Assembly (NCBI GenBank): GCA_902702965.1
Contig: CACRXP010000007.1
Span: forward strand, 589,597-653,596
DNA: 64,000 bases
DNA from: Spirometra erinaceieuropaei
Lineage: Eukaryota; Platyhelminthes; Cestoda; Diphyllobothriidea; Diphyllobothriidae
Reading direction: 5' to 3'
The notes below the pieces were generated by a model. The model made no database searches and was not told the DNA's origin. It was given only the letters and a program-made list of their open reading frames with translations. Both the position numbers and the translations under genes were made by a program. Positions 35,401-47,400 of this stretch are shown piece after piece (within the stretch, counting starts at the first letter, position 1; each line of letters opens with the position of its first letter).

Positions 35401-38400
35401 GATCTACATTTGTGATTGCACATCACCGGCTGATAATGCCTATTTCGATCTCCGTTGTCTTTTTTGGTACAACACTTTATGTATAGCAATATGTAGAAGG
35501 TTATTATCGCCAAAGACAAGGGAGACTGGAATGGCTATTTTTGGCTTATTAGCCGTCGTCAGCCAGTCATACCCAACCCCGAAGTGTGGAACACCCGAGG
35601 CTCGAACTCGCGACCTGTTAGTTAGAAGTCCAACGATCGAAAACGGACAGGGCAACGGGCTCGTGGCCCAGGGGTTAGAGGCGTTGGACTTCTAACTAAC
35701 AGGTTGCAAGTTCGAGCCTCGGGTGTTCCACACTTCGGGGTTGGGTATGACTGTCTGGCGACGGCTGACAAGCCATAAATGGCCATTCCAGTCTCCCTTG
35801 TCTTTGTCGGTAATAACCTTCTGCCAATATCATGCGCCGTTGTGCGGCTGTTGGTTGGGCTCGAGAGAGGGCCCATAAGGCACTACGGAACGAGTGAGTT
35901 CCGTAAGAACGATCGGTGAGCGCCCCCTACCATAACTATATGTATATCCGGTCTGCAGCGACGGAGGATGGTAAATGGCGAGGCACCAATTAACTTCGGT
36001 TTGATGAAGTGCTTATGACCCGTCTGGTAGACCCCAGTGGTGGACCGGCTGCGTGTGCAAGGTGTGTGGTCGCATGTTTCTGTCCGGTCGCAGCTGGTGG
36101 CGAGGGTTATGATTGGTTGGATGAAGGCAAACAAACCCGAAATACTGTTGTGTCAATCTGCACCCCAGACTCTATCGTTTCCCGTCTGCCATCATAGCTT
36201 GGCCGACAGCGGCCTGGTAGATGGTTGCCTGTTCTTGATCCTTGTCCCCCATGGGAACTTGTTTGTGTCGGGAAGCCAATGGATCGGTATGCGCCCATAC
36301 ATGAGTGAATTTATATTTATATATGTGCAAGTGTGCTGAAGAGTAACTAGCAAGACATAGGGCTGCCGTACGAAGCCGTTTCGGACTTGTTACCCGTTAT
36401 CAACCAGCCGCACTTCAGCCTCGGTTTCTGACGCATTCGAACTGGCGTGACAGCCTTGTGGCAGAGAATTCGCAGGATCGGCCAACCTTTTCGCCAACAC
36501 CTAACTTTCCATAGATTTAATGGTATGATTACCTAAATGCCTGTTACTGTAACATGTCTGTAGACCTAATGAACTCTCATACAACTTTAGTGAATCCCCG
36601 AGATTAACAGCTCAACACTTCACTGCTAAAATCAGTCTATTTGACGACAACTTTTAGAAGACCAGGCCTTCAAGAGGATCGACTCGCGCCTTATCTCCTG
36701 GGAGCAAGCAAATAAAGGATGCAGCTGGGGTGTCATTCTCCTAATGGGCGGCGGATATGCCCTTTCGAAGGTCATTATGGTAAGCCACAGCAAGACACCC
36801 CTCAAAAACTCCGTTCCGATACTCTTCTCTCCCTGTCCAGTAGCCAAGAGAAAAAGACAAGATGAAAATCCGTACTTTCTGTAATACAGTATGAGCCCAC
36901 ACAGTTCTGTCAGACCTTAATGGACGAGCTTAGAGTGTAGTCATTCCAACCGGACTTGTCATTTTTGGCCCGGGGTTTCATAAAAACGTGCAAATCTATG
37001 ATTATCACTCTGAGTGCAGTAGAAACATGCACGTGTCTCGGTTATTCTACGAAATTTCATAGACGCTGGTCACGCTGTTTACACGACAGTAGGACATGAA
37101 TCTGATGAATCCTGCGTGCCAAAGAAACTGCTCTCTGTTTACGTCCTAACTTCTAACGCAGTTAGGCATCAGTGTTTACTGAATACCCGATTGCTGTGTT
37201 TGGAATTACCAAACAAATGAGCGAAACGTGTTGCCGAAATCTTGGTGTTTATCCCCTCACCCCTTCTATAGGGAGCATTTCAAAAACACTTAAAGCTTGT
37301 GAAATTCAGAAGTCATCCTCGTGACTCGAGTCCTTTAATAGTTCCTGGGTTTTTGCGCGGGTGCAGAAACCCTGGGCGTGGATGCAAGGGCGAATTCGTC
37401 TGAGAGGACCCATATAGCTTTGATCTTTTTCCTCGGGGACTGTGAGAGCACTCCTTGTTCGATTGGCTCACTAGAGGCCGACATGCAGAAACCCAAGTTT
37501 TAGATATGACCATGTAGAGAGGGACAAAGTTGCAGAGTACAACTTTTCAGTCACTAATAATCATCCTCAACTATCATTTCTTTAGTATCGGAAGGGTTGC
37601 TATATTCCCAGGGTGAAGGTTCACAACCAGTAGATGAGTGAACGCTCGAAAGACTGATAGAGTTCGTGATAGGAGTTACAACCCCTCTCCGACATGCATA
37701 AAAGCCAATAGTTGTGTTTCAGGAATTACGCTTCCATGGAAGACAAACGAAAATCCCGACCGAATATCGTGTATAGAACTACTGTGGTATCATCTTTTTG
37801 ACCAATCAGAATGCGCACAAAGACCTTGTGTTGCGTGCCTCTTTCGAATGCGCGGGAGGTTAGATAAGATGTGCGTGCCACGATAATATTTTCATCTGTG
37901 ATGCATTAGAAGGGTCCTAATAGTTAGACGACAAGATTAGATCCCTGATTCCCAGAACGAGCATACAACTAGCACGATGAACATAAAAACGGGGCTAAAA
38001 TTGATCCAACTTCAATCGGGTGACCATTTCATCGGAATTGCAGACCAGTGCCTGAAAAAGACGGTTGCCTTACGTTATCATTGGTGTAGGCGGCGGCAGA
38101 TTGGGAGAAAACCGCAAAGACTCAGATCGAGTATCACAGAATCGACTTAACGTCCTGGGCAAATAACTAAAACGATCGGCAGACCAGACCGTGTTTATGT
38201 TGAAACGAAGCTGCGTTTATCGGAACCGCACGAATGCACATGATTCAGCCTCAAGAGCGCGAGAACAGGCTCAGAAGGAACTGATCTACTTGCGAATACC
38301 TGTCCCACACCAGAAGAAAAGTCAGGCCTAAATTGGCCTGGTTAGGTGTCTTCGTCTGTAAAGCAATATGAACCAAACACATCCCATCATCTAAATACTT

Positions 38401-41400
38401 TTCTGATTGCTCAGTTGCCTAAAATTATACGGGGGACGGCTTAATTTTGTAGGAACATGGGCCAGTTTTGAGAGCTCCGATAAGATACCGTGTAAATTTA
38501 CGGTCTTGCATCAGGGAAAGTGACCCCAACGAAATCCAAGCCTCTTTCAGTTTGTGTGCAATAGGAGATTTTCCTCAACTTAAAGTTTATTTGTTAAGTT
38601 GAAAGGGGAGTTTGTCATACCTTGCTTCTTTTTTAAGGTCAGTGGTTTGTCAAACGTGATCAGCGAAGCCCTAAGTGTTATGAGGTCAATTCCGTCCCTT
38701 GCAAACGTCTGCATTGTGGCACTCATCGGCGGCATTCTTACACAAGTCATCACCAATGCCGCCACGGTGACCATTCTGGCGCCTATTGTTTTTGACTTGG
38801 TAAGTCCCTCTGGCATTCCACTTACCCCGAGCAATTCGGTTAATCTTAGTGCTTTTTGAGTGCTTAAAACAATCTAGAGTTACTTCGTGAGTTTAAAAAC
38901 TAGCACATGTATCAGTATCAGTATATTTCAGGGAAAGTAGGTGTGTACCTTTGAAATCCCTATTGGTTACATGCAGAGGATATATATGGAGGAAATGGAA
39001 AGGAAGTAACATGAAAGAAATGCGAGGGGAATAGCAAAAACTGTACAGATGAACACAGAATGTCATGCGTTAACAGAGTTTAGAGGCAAATTAACTTGCT
39101 TTGTTGGTCAAAATACAGCGGACAGTTGAGGCACACTTAAGACACGGGAAAAGAAGTAAAATTGTTTAGTCTACAGGCATCGTGGTGAATGCGAACAGCG
39201 GTGTGCGACGTGGCCCAAGCTTAATAATAACATAAACATATATTACTTAAATGTTGGTAGTAGCATCGCTATAACACTAAATTGAGAGCGTTGGCTGTCA
39301 AGGTGGCCGTAGTCCGGCGTTATTGTGGTGCGCGCTACAATGCTGATCTAGTCTCCATTTAAAAGTATCTACCGAGCCTGACATAACAACATCCTCAGGC
39401 AAGGCATTCCAAGCTGCAACCACTCTGTTTGAGAAGAAGAACTTTCGGGTGTCTAGCCGGACACCAGCCACACGCAGTTTGAGTGGATGGCCTCTCAGGT
39501 TAGTCGTAGTCGCCAACTCGAAGAAGTCTCCAAACGCGAGGCAGCAGCCCTGATTGCGCACGATGCGGAAAGCTTGTATCAGGTCCCCACGTAGCTGTCT
39601 GTAACTCAAAGGAAAGAGGTCAAGATTAGAGTAGGTAGTGACCACTGCCCAGATACAAGTTTCGTTGCTCGCCGTTGAACTTTTTCGAGTATGCCCAAGT
39701 CTTTAGCGGTCCAGGGTCGCCATGCTTGGATAGCAAACTCCAGATGCGGTCGCACAAAAGTTTGAAAGACCTTGGCGAAGCAGTCTTCATCAAAGGAAGA
39801 GAACGCCCGTTTGACAAGGTATAGCATGGACATCGCCGACTTGGCCACCTTTGAACATTGCAGCGAAGGCTTAAGCGAGGTTGTGATCCATACACCCAAG
39901 TCCTTCTGGGCGTCGACTTCTTGCAGTGGTTTGCCAGTCAGACGGTAGACCGTGTGGTTAGGAGAACTGGTTCTGCCGACGCGTAGGAAAGTACACTTGT
40001 TTACGTTGAACGGTAGAAGCCAGTCTTTTGACCATTGCTCGAGGTGGTCCAGACTTGTCTGCAGTCGCGCCTCGTCAACTTCGCTTCGTATGGTACTCCA
40101 AATCGTTATGTCATCGGCAAACATTGCGACATCGCAATTCAGTTCGTTTGCGCAGTCATTGACGTATACGAGGAACAGCGTAGGACCAAGAACAGAGCCT
40201 TGGGGAACACCACTCTTAACGGCAACCTCGGCAGATTGTTGGTCACCGACGTGGACGGCTTGAGAGCGGCCGATTAAAAAGCTCCGAATCCACATCAGAA
40301 GCTTACCTCGCACTCCTGCACGGCTAAGTTTGTATAGAAGGCGGTGGTGAGGCACACTATCGAAGGCCCTTTTAAAGTCGATATAGATGGCATGCACCAT
40401 ATCTCCTCTATCAACAGCCCTAGTCCAGTGTTCCAGACAGTAGAGCAGGTTTGTCACACAGGATCTGCCTTTTCGGAATCCGTGCTGAGAATCGGAAAGC
40501 AAATGGTTTTGTTCAAGGAACTGCATTAGTTGTTGCTTTATTATCTTTTCCATAATCTTACAGCAAATGGAGGTGAGGCTGACAGGTCTGTAATTGTTCG
40601 CAGAGACCCGACTTCCGCCCTTGTACAGCGGCGTAATCCACGCCGACTTCCAGTCGGGTGGCAGATATCCGGTCTCGAAGGATGTATGGAAAAGCATGGA
40701 GAGTGGCTTAGACAACTCACCGGCGAGTTCCTTCAAAATCTTCGCCGGAATCTCATCGGGACCTGGTGATTTGGATTCCTTTAGCCTCAGCAACTCCGTC
40801 AGAACCATACCCTCAGTGAACTGGACGGTCTCTATAATTGGGGTGTCTTCGAAGGATTGAAGGGCCGAAGGGTTGAATCCTGTTTCGCTACTAAAAACAG
40901 ACCGAAAAAATTCTGAAAGGTGATCAGCTTTCGCCCTGTCGTCAGTGAGATGTTCGCATTCAGCAGTCCTTAGCAGGGGTATTGGGTCCTTGTTCCGCGT
41001 GCACTGCCTAATGTAACCGTAGAATAATTTAGGGTTCTCCGCGGCACGGTTAAGCAGATCCCGTTCGAATTCCTTTCTAGTTTTAAGGATAAGACCCTTG
41101 ACTCGATTTCTTTGAATTTTGTACGCGCATATAGATGTGGGGCTCCTGTCAGAAAGCGATTTTTTCCACAGCTGTCGTTTTTTATTCACTTCATTCTTCA
41201 AGGCTTGCGTAAGCCATCGAGGTCTGTTAGTTAACCTCTTCCGTGAAAGCGGACAGTGGTTAACGATCAGCTCGTGCAGAATTTCTCGGAACCGTTGCCA
41301 GTCTTCGAGTATGCTCCCAACAAATATGGACTCCCACTCAATGCGTAAAATTTCAGCCCTCATTTGGTCGAAATCCCCGCGCCAAAGGTTTCTTCTAACT

Positions 41401-44400
41401 GTCCCGGGTTTCTTGGGCATGGAAAAAAGCGAGTAATCCCATAGAAGAACGACGTGGTCACTTTTACTTAAGGGGGTAGGCATGACACCTCATCAATGCT
41501 GTCCTGTGACTTCGTAAGGACAAGATCAAGGCAGTTGGCTTGTTGGCCTTCGCGTACCCTAGTTGGTAACATGACGTGTTGAGTGAGAAATAGCTTCAGT
41601 GCCGTGTTCAGAAAACTCCAATCGAAGGTCTGTTCCGAGCTATTTGCATGGGTTGAGCTCCAGTCAATATGGGGCGCGTTAAAGTCGCCCATGATTAGGA
41701 TATCCGGCCGCGTAGCGAACTTTTCGAGCTCCTCCAGCAGGCGAGCGTCGGCCATGTTGTCCCGTCTCGGCGGTCGGTAAACTGTCAGGACATCGAGGCT
41801 AGGCGAGCTCGGCACTTTAATAGACAACCAGATTGCCTCGGAACTGCACGAAAAGTTATCGGTCTTGTCTGATACATTTAGCCCATTTTTTACATACGTT
41901 AGTACGCCTCCACCCTGACGCCCTTCCCTATCCCTTCTAAACATCTGGTAGCCAGGCAAGGCCAGCTCAAGGTCGTCCACGTGTTGGGTCAACCAGGTTT
42001 CTGTTAGAGAGATTACGTCAGGGGATAGGTCGCAGAGGTGGATCTTCAGCTCGTCGAACTTTGATAGCAAACTCTGCACGTTGGTGTACAAGAATTTCAA
42101 TTTCCGGCTGACGGAAGATGTGGTTACATTTGGGTTAGCGCCTTCACTTAATATGTCGGCTGCGCGGTCATTCGGACAGGACCTGTCCAAAGGAAGAGTG
42201 ACGGACGCCGCCGTACTTGGTTGTTGTATATTACTCAATTGTTCTCCCCCTCGCTAAGCCTCTTTCTTAGTTCTAGAACCAGCTGACGATGCTTGAGCCG
42301 TTCGGCTGGTGAGTAGTCCGGTTGAAAAAAAACACCGGGGTTGGAGCCTTTAATCCTGAATCGCCTGGAGTAAATGAGACTGGCTTGGTCGCTGCTGGTC
42401 AGCACAACTTTAAGAGGCCGGGGTCGAGTGGACATTGATGGATTATCTGCTCATTTTCCAAGGCGGAAGACCTTGATCACTTCAATAGCCTCCGTGGGTT
42501 CCAAAATATTATTGAGAAGACCTTGCAAGAGTGATAGGTCTTCCGAAATTCGCTCCTTGGGAGTAACTGCACTTGATTCAGGGAGCCCCTGAATTATAAG
42601 ACATTGTTCTCTATCGGTCTCTTTTTTATTTTCTACGGAATTGTGGTTCCCTAAATGACGTAACGCTCTGGGACTACGCGCTGGTGATGGTGGAGCAGAT
42701 GCGCTTACGCCGTATGTTTGTTTAACTCTTATGTTGACAATCTTGGAAGAAGTACTTGGCGGAGAAGACTGCGGAGAGAAATCTGTGGCTGTGATGGATG
42801 AATCGATTCAGACGGACTTGACCGTACACTTTGATTATGGCAGATTAAATAATGGCGGCTAAGAAGAAACTGCTCAGAAATGAAGTTTAACGCGAATCAG
42901 ACCGTAAGGAAGCGAACGTACTTGTAGTGAGTTGTCATCAGGCTGACGCACGTTCGTACGTCAACCATCCAAGTTTGATCCATGGGCCGATAATCACCGT
43001 TTACGGCTGCCCGCCATCTGTCGCCTGCATAATTACTTCTTCTCTGGAAGAAATAGTCTTTATATGCGTCGGTGAGTATGCCAGTCCAGGTCTTAAAGGA
43101 AAAATGGAAAGTCGCCGGTGGCACTTTGAAAGTATGTTTAGGAGACCGAATTTCATATCCGGTGGTAATGTTTGGTTCCTACCTCGAAGCTTATATGCAC
43201 ATCCAAACAAAACCGCGAAGCAGATGTGTCGATTGGAAGGGCCGGGTTTCAGGTGTCCAATACAGATATGTACGTTAAACATCTGTCTGTAGTGAAGATA
43301 GCGGTTGTTAAACATTTGTGGACTTGGGACAGTAGGTAGGCTAACTCATGAAATGTCGACCGAAATTCCGAAACGCGTTTTCGTTTCGAAAAGATTAATA
43401 AAGTAGGGCTGTAAAGATAATCATCGTACAGCATAATTCTATAAAACTTTAGTTACCTCAGGATACTTTCTTCCGGCCGCACAAAAAACAACACTCTGTA
43501 AAAAATAACTACTAAAGTAGCACGAATTTTTCTCATTGATTATCGATGTCCCTAAAAGTCATTTACATTTCGTAGAAAACGTACATAAAAATGTTAATTC
43601 TTTCCCTAATTCGGTAGACAATTGCGTCTTCTGTCAATTTTATACTCGAAGGAAGGGTACAATTCGGTTTTCAAAAACATTCCAATTCCCGAAAATTTTG
43701 ATCCCGCTCTACCGTTACACCTGAATTCAGGGTTTCAAATTACATGCCGTATATTTTCCGCGTACGGAAAACGTACATTTCTCTACGGTAATAAAGGGAG
43801 ACCATATAGGGTTCATAAAATTTAGCAGTGGATTTGATCCATATTGTTAACTTTACAAGCCGCATTGGTAAATGCAGAGACATAACGATTTATGAACGGC
43901 TATTTCACGAAATTTAAATGTCCCACAGTAAAAAACTTTTTTAAAACCGAATCATACTCTTCCTTTGAGTAGAGAATTAGAAGAAGACGTAATTGTCGAC
44001 CGAATGAGCAAAAGAATGAATATTTTGTGCCTGTTTTCCATTAAATATAATTAGACATTTAGGGGCATCGAAAATCAATAAGAAAATTGCATGCTACTTA
44101 AGTAGTCGTTTTTACCGAGTGTAGTTTTTGCATGCAGCCAGAAAGAAGTTCATTCGAAAGCCGGCGTCCTGGGGTAACTAAATTATTATAGAATTATGCT
44201 GCGCGATGATTGATTTTACAAACCTACTTAATTAGTCTATTCGAAACGGAAACGCATTTCGGAGTTTCTGTTGACATTTCATGAGTTAGCCCACCTAGTG
44301 TATATCTCGCGTAGGCTATAGCATAGCGACCAAGGCACAAAGGGACGCGCGTGTTCTGCAACCCGCACAGTGTAGGCCATGTCAATATAAGCAAATATTT

Positions 44401-47400
44401 CCAGTCGCAACCGGCAGGAAAATGGATCCCCGGCCCAATGTCAGAAGGCTGAGCCAAGGATGTGGATTCGAGCCTCAGCAGCGGCACAACCTGGACTTGG
44501 GTAAGGCTGTTTGACGACGGCTAATAAACCGGAAGTGGTTAATTCAATCTCCCTTGCCCTTGTCGGTACTTTCATTTACACACATCTCACGGAAAACGAT
44601 TTTTCAGGTCGGCTTTTTCTAGTGAGCACGTAAGTTATTTAATTTCTCTCTGATGCGTTTGACCTAGTGTCAGTCGATCCAAGTCCACCCCTTCCTCCTC
44701 AGTATCCCGCTGACGATCGCAACCTCACTCGCGTTCATGTTGCCTGCATCGACACCCCCAAACGCGATCATCTTCTCTAAGGGGCGCGTACCTCTGCTCG
44801 AAATGGTAAACGTTCTACCCTTTTGTGTTATATTGATTATTTTTCGCTCTAAAATTTTCCATTATATTTAAACTTACGTAAGAAGCACTGTCAAATTTAC
44901 GGTGATGATAACACGGTGCTTTTTCAGATGCGAAGACTCAACAACAACAACAACAAAAGGTTTTCAACAAAATTGCTAAATTAACTCTAGCCTAACCGGC
45001 CTACGATGCTATATTTATTTTACCGACATGTCGCATGTCGCAGGATCAGTGGGTGATTTTCCTGACGTGTCTGGCGCCGGGGTCTGTCAGCTAAAGACCT
45101 CGTGAACAAGCAGGTCAAGGGGTCGAAGATATGGATCTCTTGGTGCTGGTGGCAAACTATTTACAGTTGCCGATAGAAGTCAACAGACGACTTCCAGGAC
45201 GCAATGCAGAGGAAGAAGATGCGATCATTGGACCAACAAGTTCATTTGCCTGGCGTTCGGATTCTCATTCGGACACATCATCAGAGCGCGTTGTAGATAA
45301 AGTCTGTGGAAGCACAAGGAGATTAGTATTTATAGTACGTAGCTGCCGTGGGACCACATGTGTACTATAATTAGCAGCTCTCGCGATCACCGCTGGGGGT
45401 CGTAAATAATGCGATTATGGCTTGTCAGTCCACTCCCGAGTCATTAATGGCCTCAATTTCACTATCCGTATCGGATGTTGGTGTGATAATTACTCGGCCG
45501 TTTGCCTGCGCCGTTCCCACGTGACTGATTCTCCTACCTAGGGGAAGTCTCAGCATAGAATATGGTAACGGAATGTCATTATACTTGTTGAAGGACAGTG
45601 GGCCTGGGAACCATGACTCGAGCAGCTCGCCGCTCATGCGGTTGTCACCTCTTGCGAGGATTTTAGCCTCTTGAGGCTTGAAAATATGGCCACTTCCGGT
45701 CGAATCGACCGCCACTGAAGAGTTAGCGTTTTTCCCCTCATTGCTCCTGCGTGCTCGGTCATTCACATCCAAAGTAATCTCCCAGTGTGTCCGACGTAGG
45801 TATCCTTTCCGCAACTGCACTAGATGCGGTAAACGACATTTGCCTTCTAAAATGCCGAAATTTGCAGTCGAAAGAACAGTCGCACGGTTGGGCACACATC
45901 AGAGCCCTGACGGTCACGTGGCGATTTGCGCCACGCCAAACTGGGCAGTAACTGCGTTTCGGCAACTTCCCATAACCTTCGCCGCCTTCGTACCACAGTC
46001 GGCGCGTCACGGCAGGCTGATGGAGGCTGTCGCATTATGTCATTCACCTCCTCACAGTCGCCGAATGACGACTTTCGACCAACAATACGCCAGCGCACCC
46101 AGGACCGTAGTTAAATGCCGTAGAGTACTGGACTCGCTGTCGAAATTTAATGAAGAGTTATTAAACAGATCACGTGGTCCTTCTTCTCCTCTTTCATGTC
46201 CAGGGGCACAGATGTTGTTTTCGGTTGTTCCGAGATTTCAGCCTGTCCCAACTGGAGAAAATTATTCTAACGGTTAGGATTTATCGACTTGGGTTCGCTG
46301 GTTCTCATTTCTGTGGAAATCACGAGACCGCATGAATAGTTCGCATCAGAATGAAAATTGGACCTTATCTAAAGAGTGCGTAACTGCCAACTTGCTGCAT
46401 ACTGGTACAGGTCTGGAGTTAATTTATCCTAGCATTCTGCTTGCCGAATCGTCTTCTGACATATAGCACTATCAAAGTTTTTTATCAAAATTGTTTACTA
46501 TCCGTTAACGTTGCTTAGCATACAAGTCCCTCAGAGGCCGACTGGGAACCCCGGAAAGAATGAGCCAGTCTTCTGTCCTGACTACGAATAACCCGCTGTG
46601 TCTACGGGTGGCGTATGGAAGAACTGCCCGAACGAGAGTTTTATGGCGAATGCAAATGTTTCCTTGACCTGACTAAGATTAAACAGCGAACCACGCATTG
46701 GTATTTAGGTGTTAATGGATGCCTATTTAAAGGTCTCAAACGAAAGCGGTATTTTGACATGATGAATGCCACCCGGTAGGCAACTGAGCTTCACTGACGC
46801 CGTCACTTGGAGAATTAGAGAACCACAGACAAGTCAGGCCAAATTAGCCGCCTCGACCGTAACATTTCCCACCAAATCTTCATGTGTAGCCAACTGTGGG
46901 TATATTTTCCGAAGGATAAAACACGCTTCTCATAGGCTTCTGAAACTAATGAAGCCTCCTAACTGCTCTCCGATTTCTAAGACTCATTCTCCTTCGGTTG
47001 CATTGTCAAGATTGAAGAACTAATCCATTTAGATCCTGTGAGATCTGCAGAAGTACCTTTTGATGTCTTCACAGTTTTTAATTACCGTCTGGTTATCGCT
47101 TCTACTTCTTGAGAATACAAGCGAACGGCGCTTACTGTCGTCATTTTAATGGAATCAAGATCAATGTGCTATCCTGGTTGGTCATAGAATATGCAAAAAA
47201 CTGATGAAGCTTAATACTTATGCATAAAGGTATTATTCATTCCTTTGGTGTATGCTGAGTAAATAGGACTATATTAAAGGATTTCAGGTATGGCTCTGGT
47301 TCACTATGTTTTATTTTAAACCGCAAACTGCCTTTTCAAGTAAAAATTGATTTTAGGATAAAACAAGACCTCTAAGCAGACAAGTCAGATCTATTAGTTG

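Larger units (their letters stand above)
38905..42850 (-). mobile_element. CR1-type LINE, nearly full length, youngest copy
   Basis: Order on the minus strand: ORF1 (~42620-42235), EEP endonuclease (42238-41468), reverse transcriptase (41483-39606), conserved C-terminal tail (39645-39298), and a 3' UTR ending near 38905 in short tatcag units, as CR1 elements end in tandem repeats rather than poly(A). Only a few lesions break it: one stop in ORF1 and frameshifts near 41475 and 39640. It is antisense to the transporter and lies in the intron between exons 11 and 12, the intron where a mini-exon seems to be missing. Confidence 0.9.

Noticed and set aside
35657..35730. Possible functional tRNA-Arg(UCU) gene
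   Set aside because: Box A, box B and the anticodon arm are tRNA-like, but the acceptor stem does not pair and the same head is fused to a repeated body, so it is a SINE head.
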